Below, piece after piece: positions 17,494 through 26,118 of a stretch of 64,000 nucleotides of DNA. This DNA comes from Mesorhizobium sp. J428 (GTDB lineage Bacteria > Pseudomonadota > Alphaproteobacteria > Rhizobiales > Rhizobiaceae). Made by a program: the position numbers and the translations under genes. The stretch spans positions 1,240,001 through 1,304,000 of the forward strand of contig NZ_JAJOMX010000001.1 in the NCBI RefSeq assembly GCF_024699925.1, given 5' to 3'. Every line of letters starts with the position of its first letter. The first letter of the stretch is position 1. The notes below the pieces were generated by a model. That model was given only the letters and a program-made list of their open reading frames with translations. It did not search any database and was not told the origin of the DNA.

Positions 17494-18690
17494 GTGCGTC
17501 TCCAGATCTTTTCCGCCTTGAAGAGCGGTCCCTACCGCGCCGTGGCCCTCGGCAACGCCGTGTCTATGGTTGGCATCTGGATGCAGAAGGTGGCCGTGGG
17601 CTGGCTGGCGTGGGAACTGACGCATTCGCCGGCCTGGCTGGGAGCGGTCACGGCAGCCGATCTCCTGCCTGCCGTCCTGCTCAGCTCATTCTCCGGTTCC
17701 CTTGCCGACGGGCGCAACAAGGCGCGGATCGTCATGGTCGCGCAGCTTTTCGCGATGGCGCAGGCTATCGTGCTCGGCGTGCTGACATTGGCCGGAACGA
17801 TCGAGATCTGGTCGCTGTTCTTCCTGACGCTGACGCTCGGCGTCGCCAACAGTATAGACCAGCCATCGCGACTTTCGCTGCTGCGCGAGATCGTGGAGCC
17901 GGAACATCTCGGTTCGGCCGTCACGCTCAATTCCCTGAGCTATCATGTGGCCCGCTTCGTCGCGCCGATCATCGCGGGCTTCCTGATCGTGCAGGTGCAT
18001 ACGGGAGCGACGATCCTCATCTCAGCCGGGACACTCGGCTTCTTCGCGGCATGCCTCGTACGTGTTCCCGCCCCGTCCGCGACGACAGGACAGCCGCGCC
18101 AGCGGATGCTGGCCGCGACGGGCGACGGCTACCGCTATGTCTTCTCAAACAGACCCGTGCAGCGTGCCCTGCTCACAATGGTGACATTCGGCGTCGGCGT
18201 CGGAGGCGTGAACCAGGTTCTGCCCGCGCTTGCCGATCGGCTGTTCGGACGCGGTGTCGACGGATTCGTCGATCTCGCCGCTTCCTCGGCGCTTGGAGCG
18301 ATGGCAGCAACGGTACTGCTGCTCGTCTCGCCGTCAAAGGCGCTGGCGCGGGGCTGGATCGTGACATGCCTGCTCCTCGCGGCGATTTCACTGGTCACCT
18401 TCACCACGACCCAGAACTATGCGCTGGGTCTTGCGGCTCTCTTTCTTGCCTCGCTCGCCTCGACATTCGCGGGCGTCGGCACGCAAACGGTGCTCAACAT
18501 CGAAAGCAGGCCGGAGATGCTCGGCCGGGTGATGGGCGTCTACAGCGCGCTGGTGCGCGGCGCGCCGGCTGCCGGCGGGATGCTCATCGGCTTTCTTGCG
18601 CCATTGATCGGCTTCGCCGGGGTCATCGGCGCCTGTGCATTCTGGGCCGGTCTCTACGGTCTCCACCTCGCGGTGTCGCGTCGGCCGTGA
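17494..18690 (+). CDS. MFS transporter (MFS_3 / EntS-like)
   Basis: A 398-residue inner-membrane protein with roughly 11-12 hydrophobic helices. The opening pattern YRAVALGNAVSMVGIWMQKVAVGWLAWELT and the loop SGSLADGRNKARIV match the MFS_3 subgroup, which includes exporters such as EntS. VANSIDQPSRLSLLREIV is a second family mark. GTG at 17494 is the first start after the DUF6282 stop 17 bases earlier, so the two are co-transcribed. It may export a product or by-product of the pathway or carry the substrate; direction cannot be read from sequence. Confidence 0.85.
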   Translation: MRLQIFSALKSGPYRAVALGNAVSMVGIWMQKVAVGWLAWELTHSPAWLGAVTAADLLPAVLLSSFSGSLADGRNKARIVMVAQLFAMAQAIVLGVLTLAGTIEIWSLFFLTLTLGVANSIDQPSRLSLLREIVEPEHLGSAVTLNSLSYHVARFVAPIIAGFLIVQVHTGATILISAGTLGFFAACLVRVPAPSATTGQPRQRMLAATGDGYRYVFSNRPVQRALLTMVTFGVGVGGVNQVLPALADRLFGRGVDGFVDLAASSALGAMAATVLLLVSPSKALARGWIVTCLLLAAISLVTFTTTQNYALGLAALFLASLASTFAGVGTQTVLNIESRPEMLGRVMGVYSALVRGAPAAGGMLIGFLAPLIGFAGVIGACAFWAGLYGLHLAVSRRP

Positions 18691-18702
18691 CCGCGATGTC
18701 AT

Positions 18703-18719
18703 ATTTCATTGTCTGAAAC
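18703..18719. promoter_or_regulatory. Candidate IclR operator, ATTTCA-N5-TGAAAC
   Basis: An inverted repeat with five perfectly paired bases per arm (TTTCA/TGAAA) and five-base spacer, about 95 bases upstream of the IclR gene start at 18812 and just after the MFS stop. It matches the boxes at 15275, 16438 and 21080 in arm sequence and spacing. Its position suggests that the regulator controls its own gene. Confidence 0.5.
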
Positions 18720-18811
18720 GGCTGTGCTTCCGGCAGTGCTTCCCGCGCTGAGAAGCGTATCGTCCTCCCTGTCGGTGCTGTCGGACCGACATTTCGGTGG
18801 GAGGACCGGAT

Positions 18812-19702
18812 ATGCTGCTCGACAAGACGACATTGCCCGCGCCCGCTTCGGAGTGGCGCAATGCACCCCTGCCGCGCTGCCGGGCGAACTCTGTTCGAGG
18901 CTCGACGGAGATGGCCAACGCATCGTACGAGCCGATCAAGGCCGTGCGGCGCGCGTTTGCAGTGCTGCGCGCGCTTAATGACCTGCGGTTCGCATCGGTT
19001 GGCGATCTCCACCGCGAGACCGGGATTTCCAAGCCGACGATCGTGCGCATGCTGGAGACCCTGATCAGCGAGGGATACGTTGCTCGCGACAATCTGTTCG
19101 GGGGTTATCGCGTCACCTCGAACGTGCAGAACCTGTCATCCGGCTTCAACGGCACCTCGATCCTGATCGAAGCCGCGCGCGCTTGGACCGTGACGCTGAC
19201 ACGCGACATCAAATGGCCGATCAGCCTGGGCACTGCCTCCGGCAGCGAGATTTTCGTCGACTTCACGACCTCGCCGATCAGCCCTTGGTCCTACCCCTTC
19301 GCTGTCCTTCACACCCGCCTGCCGATGCTTCGTACTGCGATGGGGCGTTGCTATCTTGCCTTCTGCACCGACGACGAAAGGGCTGAACTGGCGGATCGGC
19401 TTCGCGGCGGCGCGGCAGACGAACTGGACCGCGCCCTGCGCGCCGTCGACCGCATCCGCACGAGCGGCTTCGCCTATCCCGACCCGCAGACCACATCGCG
19501 GCGCTTCCAGTTCGTCGCGGTACCGATCATCGAGGGAGGCCGCTGCGTTGCCGCCATGGGCCTCGGTTTCTACCGTCGCGCAGTTCCATCGAACCAGATC
19601 ATCGAGCGCCTGGTAGCGCCGATGCGCGAGACGGCGCGGCGTATCGAACACGACATCCGCAACATCCGCGCCTGTGTCCACGACAGCGCGGCCGCAGCCT
19701 GA
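18812..19702 (+). CDS. IclR-family transcriptional regulator
   Basis: A 296-residue regulator with an N-terminal winged helix (SVGDLHRETGISKPTIVRMLETLISEGYV, about residues 60-90) and a C-terminal IclR ligand-binding domain ending LVAPMRETARRIEHDI. Start 18812 was chosen for GGAGG seven bases upstream. The first 45 residues precede the DNA-binding domain and contain PRCRANSVRG, nearly identical to PRCRANSPRG in the second IclR at 23116, so the two are paralogues with a shared leader. It sits upstream of the BKACE, thioesterase, cupin and DUF6282 genes. Candidate operators ATTTC-N7-GAAAT surround it. Confidence 0.88.
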   Translation: MLLDKTTLPAPASEWRNAPLPRCRANSVRGSTEMANASYEPIKAVRRAFAVLRALNDLRFASVGDLHRETGISKPTIVRMLETLISEGYVARDNLFGGYRVTSNVQNLSSGFNGTSILIEAARAWTVTLTRDIKWPISLGTASGSEIFVDFTTSPISPWSYPFAVLHTRLPMLRTAMGRCYLAFCTDDERAELADRLRGGAADELDRALRAVDRIRTSGFAYPDPQTTSRRFQFVAVPIIEGGRCVAAMGLGFYRRAVPSNQIIERLVAPMRETARRIEHDIRNIRACVHDSAAAA

Positions 19703-19719
19703 ACAGCACGAGAGGACAT

Positions 19720-20613
19720 ATGAAACGCAAGGTCATCATAACCTGTGCCGTCACCGGTGGTTCGGAATACGGCAAGAACAGCATCTACGTGCCGAAGACA
19801 CCCAGGCATATCGCCGAGGAAGCCGTCGCGGCTGCGCGCGCCGGCGCGGCCTCCGTCCATATCCATGTGCGCGATCCGGACACCGGCGCGCCGTCGATGA
19901 AGTTCGACCATTACAAGGAAGTGGTCGAGCGCATCCGCGACAGCGGCGTCGACGTATTGATCAACCTGACGACGGGCATGGGCGCACGGCACGATCCACC
20001 GGTCCAAGAGGGCGACGACACCACCATCTTCGTCAAGCCGCCTCTTGAACGCACCCAGCATGTAATCGCGCTGAAGCCCGACATATGCACGCTCGACGTC
20101 GCAACGATGAACTTCGGCTCGAATGCCGTCGTCAACACGCCGCGCCATCTCAAGGCAATGTCGCGGATGATCCAGGACGCGGGAACCAAACCCGAGCTCG
20201 AGGTCTTCGATCTGGGACAGATCGGCATCGCGCTGGGTTTGATTGCAAGCGGCGACCTGCCCAAGCCACCCTTCTTCCAGTTCTGCCTGGGGATTCCGGG
20301 CGGCGCACCCGCCACCCCCGAGGCCATGCTGATGATGCGCTCGCTGCTGCCAGCCGGCACGCTCTGGGGAGCATTCGGCATCGCGAGAGGACAGATGCCG
20401 ATGGTTGCACAATCCGTGATCCTCGGCGGCCATTGCCGGGTCGGCCTCGAGGACAATCTCTTCATCGAGCAGGGCGTGCTTGCGAAAGGCAATGCACAGC
20501 TGGTCGAGCGCGCGGTGGCGATCGTCGAATCGCTCGGCGAGGCAGTCGCATCGCCGGACGAGGCGCGTGAGATCTTGTCCATCGAAACGCGTCAGGCTGC
20601 CTATGCAGCCTGA
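19720..20613 (+). CDS. BKACE (DUF849) beta-keto acid cleavage enzyme
   Basis: A 297-residue member of the BKACE family, whose founding member Kce cleaves 3-keto-5-aminohexanoate with acetyl-CoA; other members use many beta-keto acids, giving acetoacetate and a new acyl-CoA. The zinc ligands HIHVRD (His47 and His49) and GGHCRVGLEDN near residue 235 are in place, with NLTTGMG and the typical PDICTLDVATMNFG. It starts 17 bases after the IclR stop and overlaps the thioesterase gene by 11 bases, so the acyl-CoA it releases may be the thioesterase substrate. Which beta-keto acid it uses is not known. Confidence 0.9.
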   Translation: MKRKVIITCAVTGGSEYGKNSIYVPKTPRHIAEEAVAAARAGAASVHIHVRDPDTGAPSMKFDHYKEVVERIRDSGVDVLINLTTGMGARHDPPVQEGDDTTIFVKPPLERTQHVIALKPDICTLDVATMNFGSNAVVNTPRHLKAMSRMIQDAGTKPELEVFDLGQIGIALGLIASGDLPKPPFFQFCLGIPGGAPATPEAMLMMRSLLPAGTLWGAFGIARGQMPMVAQSVILGGHCRVGLEDNLFIEQGVLAKGNAQLVERAVAIVESLGEAVASPDEAREILSIETRQAAYAA

Positions 20614-21070
20614 GCCTATCATCACCGGCAGCCCGACCGCGTTCAACCTGGCCGCGGAAGGCTGGGTGGCGGATACCCGCAGGACATTCCTGTCTTCGCT
20701 GACGACCGTATGGCGGCGCGAGGTCGACGGTCTTCCCTGCGTGGGGATATTTTGCGAGCCGGCCCACGACAATGGATCCGGCAAGATGCACGGAGGCATC
20801 CTGATGACGCTTGCCGATGTCGGCCTCGGCGCGGTTGTGGGCCATATGCGCAACAAGGATCGGCGGCCGGAGGATGGCCGGATCTACAGCCCGACGGCGC
20901 AGCTCGACATGCACTTCATCGACGCGGTCGAAATCGGCGACTTCGTCTACAGCCGTGCCGAACCGCTTCGGCTGACCAAATCGCTCACCTTCGTGCGCGG
21001 CACGCTTCAGGTCGGGGAGAAGATCGTCGCGTCTTCGCAAGGTGTGTTCAAGGCGCTGAGGCCGGGCTGA
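20603..21070 (+). CDS. PaaI-type hotdog thioesterase
   Basis: A 155-residue hotdog-fold protein with the PaaI signature GKMHGGILMTLADVGLGAV, where the Asp of LAD is the expected catalytic acid, and PTAQLDMHFIDAVEIGDF as the second conserved strand pair. Such enzymes hydrolyse acyl-CoA thioesters. Its ATG at 20603 lies within the end of the BKACE gene (11-base overlap), which indicates coupled translation and suggests that it acts on the acyl-CoA product of that enzyme. Length is usual. Confidence 0.85.
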   Translation: MQPEPIITGSPTAFNLAAEGWVADTRRTFLSSLTTVWRREVDGLPCVGIFCEPAHDNGSGKMHGGILMTLADVGLGAVVGHMRNKDRRPEDGRIYSPTAQLDMHFIDAVEIGDFVYSRAEPLRLTKSLTFVRGTLQVGEKIVASSQGVFKALRPG

Positions 21071-21079
21071 CAGCCGGCA

Positions 21080-21096
21080 ATTTCAATCAGCGAAAA
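21080..21096. promoter_or_regulatory. Candidate IclR-type operator, ATTTC-N7-GAAAA
   Basis: A fourth copy of the repeat, with one arm mismatch, just after the thioesterase stop and about 127 bases upstream of the cupin gene. It directly abuts a GC-rich hairpin. Weaker than the copies at 15275 and 16438. Confidence 0.35.
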
Positions 21097-21114
21097 GGCC
21101 GCCCGAGGCGGCCT
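21096..21114. terminator. Hairpin, possible weak terminator
   Basis: An eight-base perfect stem (AGGCCGCC / GGCGGCCT) with a three-base loop lies 26 bases after the thioesterase stop. On the plus strand no T-run follows; on the minus strand TTTT follows. It may end or attenuate the BKACE-thioesterase transcript before the cupin gene. Confidence 0.35.
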
Positions 21115-21222
21115 CAAAGGGAACGGGGCGAGCCTATCGTCCCGGCAAGCGAGCCTGGCGAGATCCCGTCCACTAGCGGTATGCGGTTCGGGCACGCCTC
21201 AATGCATTCGGGAGGCAGACAG

Positions 21223-22140
21223 ATGTATGCAGCAGGAGACCCGCGGGCGAGCATGGCGCCGGCCGCGCCCAGAGCGCAGGTGAGTTCCTTCAAGCAGGCG
21301 GAATATGCCCGCTTCTACGAGGAGGCGCCGCAGGAGAGCCGGGACGGCAGCCGCACATGGTATGCCAGGGGCCAGAACATGGTCGTAGCCTACACAGACG
21401 GTAGGGCCGGTCTCGAACTCTCGCGGGAAACACAGCCGGACGAATATGTCGTGCTCGTTCCGGCGCGGGGGACCCGCGTGACCGTCACCGTCGCGGGCAA
21501 GGCGACCGAGGTGCCGGGACATTCGCTTGTGGTCGTGCCCGCCGGCGCCAGCACCGTAAGGCTGGAGACGGACGGCGTCGTCGTGCGCCTGGTCACGACA
21601 CGGTCGAAAGACTTGGCCGCGATGTGCAGCAATGCAGCCTCATATGACAGCCGCGATCCGAACGTGCCGGAGTTCGAGCCATGGCCAACGGCCGCGGACG
21701 GAGACAGGGTCCGGGTCTACAGTCTGGACGTGCCGGACGAGCCTGGCCGTTTCGGACGCATCTTCCGCTGCTCGACGATCATGGTGAATTACATAAAGCC
21801 ATCGCCGCCGCGCGATACGTCGAAGATGTCGCCGCACCATCACGACGACTTCGAGCAGTATTCGCTCTGTCTGGAAGGCGGCTATACCCACTACCTGCGC
21901 TGGCCCTGGGTGACCGACATGGCCAACTGGCGCGCCGACGAGGCGGAGCACTGCGCCTCGCCTTCGGTTGCCGTCATCCCGCCGCCCGTGGTGCACACAT
22001 CCCGCAGCATGGATCCCGGCGGCAATCTCCTCGTCGACATCTTCTGCCCCCCTCGCGCCGATTTCTCCGCGAAGGAGGGCTGGGTTCTCAACGCGAAGGA
22101 CTATCCGCTGCCCGGCACGAGCCGGCCGGCCAAGGCCTGA
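21223..22140 (+). CDS. Cupin-fold protein of unknown function
   Basis: A 305-residue protein starting at ATG 21223 behind GGAGG. Two halves look like cupin barrels: residues about 60-135 (DEYVVLVPARGTRVTVTV, PGHSLVVVPAGAS) and residues about 195-290, where KMSPHHHDDFEQYSLCLEGG gives the His-rich metal motif and SVAVIPPPVVHTSR supplies the later His. Bicupins of this kind include dioxygenases, decarboxylases and isomerases. It lies between the BKACE/thioesterase pair and a DUF6282 gene, 41 bases from the latter, so it likely acts in the same pathway. I do not recognise a named family. Confidence 0.75.
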   Translation: MYAAGDPRASMAPAAPRAQVSSFKQAEYARFYEEAPQESRDGSRTWYARGQNMVVAYTDGRAGLELSRETQPDEYVVLVPARGTRVTVTVAGKATEVPGHSLVVVPAGASTVRLETDGVVVRLVTTRSKDLAAMCSNAASYDSRDPNVPEFEPWPTAADGDRVRVYSLDVPDEPGRFGRIFRCSTIMVNYIKPSPPRDTSKMSPHHHDDFEQYSLCLEGGYTHYLRWPWVTDMANWRADEAEHCASPSVAVIPPPVVHTSRSMDPGGNLLVDIFCPPRADFSAKEGWVLNAKDYPLPGTSRPAKA

Positions 22141-22181
22141 GCGCCGACAGCAACGAAACTCCAGCAGGCAAGGTAATCAAC

Positions 22182-23093
22182 ATGGCTGAGAACACAGCAC
22201 AGGCAGACGGCAGCCGCTCGGCGGAGATCGCGGACCTTCTCGTCGGCGCAGTCGATCTTCACTGTCATAGCGGCCCCGCCGCGTTCCCGCGCAGGCTCGA
22301 TCACTACGAAGCGATGATGGACGCGGCCGAGGCGAAATTCGCCGGCGTTCTCTACAAGGATCACTTCTACCCAGGCATGGCGCACGCGATCCTGCTGGAG
22401 AAGCTGTTCCCGGATACCGGCGTGCGGCTCTATTCCGGCGTCGCGCTCAACAATGCGAGCGGCGGCATCAATCCGCATGCGGTCGACCATGCTGTGAAGC
22501 TGGGAGGCAAGATCGTCTGGATGCCGACCTTTGCCGCCGCGAACCACATCGAGAAGAGCGCTTCGGAGACCAAGAACTATCCGAAGAGCCCGAATCCGAT
22601 GCTGCCGCCCATCCCGCTGACCGTCCTGGACGAGAACGACAGGCTGACCAGGGAGACCAACGAAGTCCTCGATGTCATCGCGGCCGGCGACATCATCCTC
22701 GCGGGCGGCCACCTGAACGTTCACGAGCAGAAGATCATGTTCGCCGAAGCCAAGCGGCGCGGCGTCAGGAAGATGCTGGTGAACCATCCGACCTACGTCA
22801 TCGGCTGCAGCGACGAGGACATGCTGGAACTGGCGCGTATGGGCGTGTTCCTCGAACACTCGATCTGCATGCTGATCGATTGCAAGGGCCGCAAGCACTC
22901 GCCCGACGAGGTGGCGCACATCATCCGCCTGGTCGGCGCCGACAGCACCGTGCTCGGTTCGGACCTCGGCCTCGTCGGCATGCCGCGACCGGTGGAAGGC
23001 TATCGCGAGATCGTCGGCACGCTGCTCGACCTGCAGTTCTCGCATTCGGAAATACGCAAGCTGGTCGGCGGCAACGCGCAATCACTGCTTTGA
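22182..23093 (+). CDS. DUF6282-family amidohydrolase-like protein
   Basis: A 303-residue paralogue of the protein at 16559 with all candidate metal ligands: GAVDLHCHSGP at residue 22, KDHFYPG, INPHAVDHA, ANHIEK, GGHLNVHE, NHPTYVIG, LEHSICM and LGSDLG. Start ATG 22182 follows the cupin stop by 41 bases. It is intact and of normal length. The pair at 16559 and 22182 presumably handle related ring or amide substrates; the third copy at 13267 lacks the ligands. The chemical reaction of the family is not established as far as I know. Confidence 0.85.
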   Translation: MAENTAQADGSRSAEIADLLVGAVDLHCHSGPAAFPRRLDHYEAMMDAAEAKFAGVLYKDHFYPGMAHAILLEKLFPDTGVRLYSGVALNNASGGINPHAVDHAVKLGGKIVWMPTFAAANHIEKSASETKNYPKSPNPMLPPIPLTVLDENDRLTRETNEVLDVIAAGDIILAGGHLNVHEQKIMFAEAKRRGVRKMLVNHPTYVIGCSDEDMLELARMGVFLEHSICMLIDCKGRKHSPDEVAHIIRLVGADSTVLGSDLGLVGMPRPVEGYREIVGTLLDLQFSHSEIRKLVGGNAQSLL

Positions 23094-23115
23094 AGCCCGC
23101 CGCGAGCCGGCCGTT

Positions 23116-24054
23116 TCAGCAAAGCAGAGGCGGCTGGCTCCCGGAATAGTTTTCGACATTCCGCTTCAGGAGGCGCACATTGGCCTCGATGCTGGCAACC
23201 GTTTCGCGCGCCGGGGCAACGACGACAGCATCGACATCCTCGCGTCGCACCGCCCGCTTGTAGAAACCCACCCCCAGGCAAGCGATGCATTCGCCGGCAT
23301 CTCGAATCGGCAGCGCCATGAACTGGAACCGCTGCGCCTCCTCGAACATGCGCAAGGTGACGAACGGGTCCTGCAAGGCGTAGCCACGCTTCCTGATCTC
23401 GTCGAGAGCCCGCCTGAGGCGCGGCAGGTCAAGGACCGCGTTCTGGCCCGCGGTCCTGGCAAGCTGATCCAGCAGCCGCTCACGCATCGGAGCCTCGCAG
23501 AATGCCAGATAGCAGCGACCGATTGCTGTCTCGGTGATCGAGAACGGTCGATTGAGTGTCGGAAACGGAAATCCGTACGGACTGATCGGCGCGGTGGAAA
23601 AGTTCACCACCACTTTGCCGTCGACGACGGTGCCTATGCTGACCGGCCACTTGATCCGCTCCGTCAGCGCGATCGCCTGGACACGCGCGGCTTCGATGAG
23701 CAGAGGCACGCCGTTGAAGCCGCGACTGAGGGCCTGCACCTGCGACGTCGTGCGGTAGCCGCGAGAGAAGTTGTCGCGCACCGCATAGCCCTCGCTCATC
23801 AGCGTTTCGAGCGCGCGGACGATGGTCGGCTTGGGATAGCCAGTCATTCGATGAAGCTGTGCGATCGACCCGTGCTGGAGTTCGTTTAGGCAGCGCAGGA
23901 CCATCAGAGCCCGCGAGACCGCCTTGACAGGCTGGTAGGACGATCCCGTCGCGTCGCTGTTGCCACGCGGCGAGTTCGCCCTGCAGCGCGGAACAGTCTC
24001 CTGTTCGCGCTGATCGAGATTGTCCACATGAGTGGATTCTTCCCTCAAGGTCAT
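23116..24054 (-). CDS. IclR-family transcriptional regulator
   Basis: A 312-residue IclR regulator, paralogous to that at 18812. Start 24054 has GGGAGGAG two bases upstream of the codon. The winged helix (SIAQLHRMTGYPKPTIVRALETLMSEGYAV) lies near residues 65-95, after an unusual N-terminal leader that contains PRCRANSPRG. The effector domain follows. It is convergent with the DUF6282 gene at 22182 and 134 bases downstream of the cyclase gene. Having two such regulators suggests separate control of the two DUF6282 units. Confidence 0.88.
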   Translation of the reverse strand: MTLREESTHVDNLDQREQETVPRCRANSPRGNSDATGSSYQPVKAVSRALMVLRCLNELQHGSIAQLHRMTGYPKPTIVRALETLMSEGYAVRDNFSRGYRTTSQVQALSRGFNGVPLLIEAARVQAIALTERIKWPVSIGTVVDGKVVVNFSTAPISPYGFPFPTLNRPFSITETAIGRCYLAFCEAPMRERLLDQLARTAGQNAVLDLPRLRRALDEIRKRGYALQDPFVTLRMFEEAQRFQFMALPIRDAGECIACLGVGFYKRAVRREDVDAVVVAPARETVASIEANVRLLKRNVENYSGSQPPLLC

Positions 24055-24188
24055 GGCTCCTCCCAACCCTTGATGGCGGCGAGCCTGCCGGCGCGCCCGG
24101 ACGCAAGGCTACTACAAGTCCGATGCGAAGGCACATGCCTTCTGGACAGTCTCTCCCACGAGAGCCGCGATAGCCGGCGCCAGCCGGC

Positions 24189-24923
24189 CTAGCGTATCTC
24201 GCGGCACATGACGCGAGCCGGTGCGCCGTCGCTTCCGGCAATTGCAATCGCAGCGAACACAAACTCGACCCGCCTCCCCGCAAAGGCGGCATGGCCACGC
24301 AGATGTTCGCAGATCAGGATCCCGCAGGACAGAAGGGTGCGGTGAACGGGCCAGTCGAATCCCGCCTCGCGGCGATGGTAGACGAGGTCCGGCGTTGCGA
24401 AATCGCAGGCAAGAAGCTTGATCTCCCGGTCACGCAGCCACTCGGCCGCCTTCGGCGAAAGGCTGGGATGCCGCTCATACTCCGCCGTCCCGGCCAGCGC
24501 GGCCCAGCCGGTGTCGAGTGCCAGTATGTCGCCGGGTCGCAGGTGGGGGCGCGCAGCCTCCAGCCTGTCGGCGTCCAACACCTCGTCGGCTTCGGCATCG
24601 ATGCGCCACACGACACCCGGGCCGCAGAGGCGGTCCAGCGGAATGTCCTCGAAAGCGGGACCGTCGAGGTAATAGTGGCGCGGCGAATCGACGTGCGTTC
24701 CGGCGTGGACCACCGTCTTCAGCATTGTGACGTTGAAGGGATGTTCAGGCATCCGCCGCAGCAACGACGTCTCAGGCACGGGAAAGATCGAGGCGCAGGG
24801 AGCACGGCTGTCCAGCGCATGGGAGAGGTCCACCCAGTTCCCCACCGGCACGATCGGATCCTGTGGCGGCAGCTTGTTCCAGCCGAGCCAGCCTCTGCCT
24901 CGTTCCACGCAGTGTTCACACAT
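24189..24923 (-). CDS. Cyclase-family (kynurenine formamidase-like) hydrolase
   Basis: A 244-residue metal hydrolase of the cyclase family, which includes bacterial kynurenine formamidase, isatin hydrolase and polyketide cyclases. The metal motif HAGTHVDSPRHYY near residue 73 carries His and Asp ligands, and WVDLSHALDSRAP supplies the conserved N-terminal strand. Usual length. It probably opens a ring or cleaves an amide. It is alone on the minus strand between a CysB-like regulator and an IclR gene. With two or three DUF6282 hydrolases nearby, a heterocycle or N-acyl compound is a reasonable but unproven substrate. Confidence 0.85.
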   Translation of the reverse strand: MCEHCVERGRGWLGWNKLPPQDPIVPVGNWVDLSHALDSRAPCASIFPVPETSLLRRMPEHPFNVTMLKTVVHAGTHVDSPRHYYLDGPAFEDIPLDRLCGPGVVWRIDAEADEVLDADRLEAARPHLRPGDILALDTGWAALAGTAEYERHPSLSPKAAEWLRDREIKLLACDFATPDLVYHRREAGFDWPVHRTLLSCGILICEHLRGHAAFAGRRVEFVFAAIAIAGSDGAPARVMCREIR

Positions 24924-25047
24924 GCAGGCCCTGCCCGATGACCGTCTTTCGCGGCAAAGGATAGCGACCGTTCCGCCTGCGATCCAATTATGGTTTCTGC
25001 GCCCGGTATGTCATCGCGATATGCCGAGCGCGGGAAGTCCCGAGGCG

Positions 25048-25983
25048 TCAGTCTCGACTGGCGGCCTTTCGGATCGCATCGCGAAGCATCTTCGCAGTCA
25101 GCTTATCCGACAGCGACGATAGGAAATCGAGGATGAACGGGCGAATATAGGTGGTCGGCCTCAAGGCGAGCGTTGTGCGGCTCGGCGCGAACAGGCGACT
25201 TGCGTCGCGCGCGGCAAGTCCCACATCGATCTCGCGGTCGTAAGCCACATTGGTCAGGATCGACAGTCCGAGGCCCATCTTGGCGTAGGTCTTGCTGACG
25301 TCGGCATCGATCGCGCTGAGGCTGATCCGCGGTTCGAAACCCGCCCGCCTGAAGGCCTGCATGACCATCCAATGGCCGCTGTAGCGAAAATCATACGCAA
25401 TCAGCGGATGCGCGGCGAGCGCCTCGTAAGTCAGGTCCGGCACCGAGAAGATCGGATGGTCCTGAAGACCGACCACGACACGCGGAATCTCGGAGAGAGA
25501 TATTTTCAGCAGATCAGGATAGGGGGTGAGCGTCTCCGGCCCGATCGCGAAATCGGCCGCCCCGTCATCCACCATCTGGCAGATCGTCTCGGGATCACCC
25601 TGCTTGAGAACGAGTTCGACGGACGGATAGCGCTTAATGAAGTCGGCCACGATCTTCGGCAGGATATAGCGGGCCTGCGTGTGCGTGGTCGCTATGACCA
25701 TCGTGCCCTTGTCGACGGATTCGAGATCCAGCTTCAGCGACCGCAGGGCGGCGAGATCGGAGGTTACACGCTTGGCGATTGCGAGCACATGTTCGCCCGG
25801 CTCGGTCAACCCGATGATGCGGTTGCGCGTGCGCTGGAAGATGTCGACGCCCAGCTCGCTCTCCAGCAGCTGTATCTGCCGACTTACCCCGGGCTGGGAC
25901 GTGTTCAAGGCGTCGGCTGCAGCGGAGAGATGGTTCCCCTGCTTAACGATTTCAACGACATAGCGGAGCTGCTGTAGTTTCAT
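25048..25983 (-). CDS. LysR-family regulator, CysB-like
   Basis: A 311-residue LysR regulator of the CysB/Cbl subgroup. The N-terminus MKLQQLRYVVEIVKQGNHLS and the helix-turn-helix SAAADALNTSQPGVSRQIQLL match CysB, as do IATTHTQARYILP and DADVSKTYAKMGLGLSIL in the effector domain. CysB-type proteins sense sulfate-derived ligands or small carboxylates. It is divergent from the TcuA-like flavoprotein (start 26119), 135 bases apart, the arrangement of a LysR regulator with its target; in Salmonella the tcu genes are likewise controlled by a LysR protein, TcuR. Confidence 0.9.
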   Translation of the reverse strand: MKLQQLRYVVEIVKQGNHLSAAADALNTSQPGVSRQIQLLESELGVDIFQRTRNRIIGLTEPGEHVLAIAKRVTSDLAALRSLKLDLESVDKGTMVIATTHTQARYILPKIVADFIKRYPSVELVLKQGDPETICQMVDDGAADFAIGPETLTPYPDLLKISLSEIPRVVVGLQDHPIFSVPDLTYEALAAHPLIAYDFRYSGHWMVMQAFRRAGFEPRISLSAIDADVSKTYAKMGLGLSILTNVAYDREIDVGLAARDASRLFAPSRTTLALRPTTYIRPFILDFLSSLSDKLTAKMLRDAIRKAASRD

Positions 25984-26118
25984 CGCCGGTATAATCGAGA
26001 TGGATGGCAGGATGTCAACTTATTCTGTGTCGGCATACTCGGGCTTGGCTATGGTCCTTGCACCGGACCGAGATCGGGGCACGGAAAGACTGTGCTGCCC
26101 GTCAGGATGGAGCGAGGA

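Noticed and set aside
20710..22140. The cupin gene read from a start 500 bases further upstream
   Set aside because: The extra part runs through the thioesterase gene in another frame and has no similarity; ATG 21223 has a good ribosome site.
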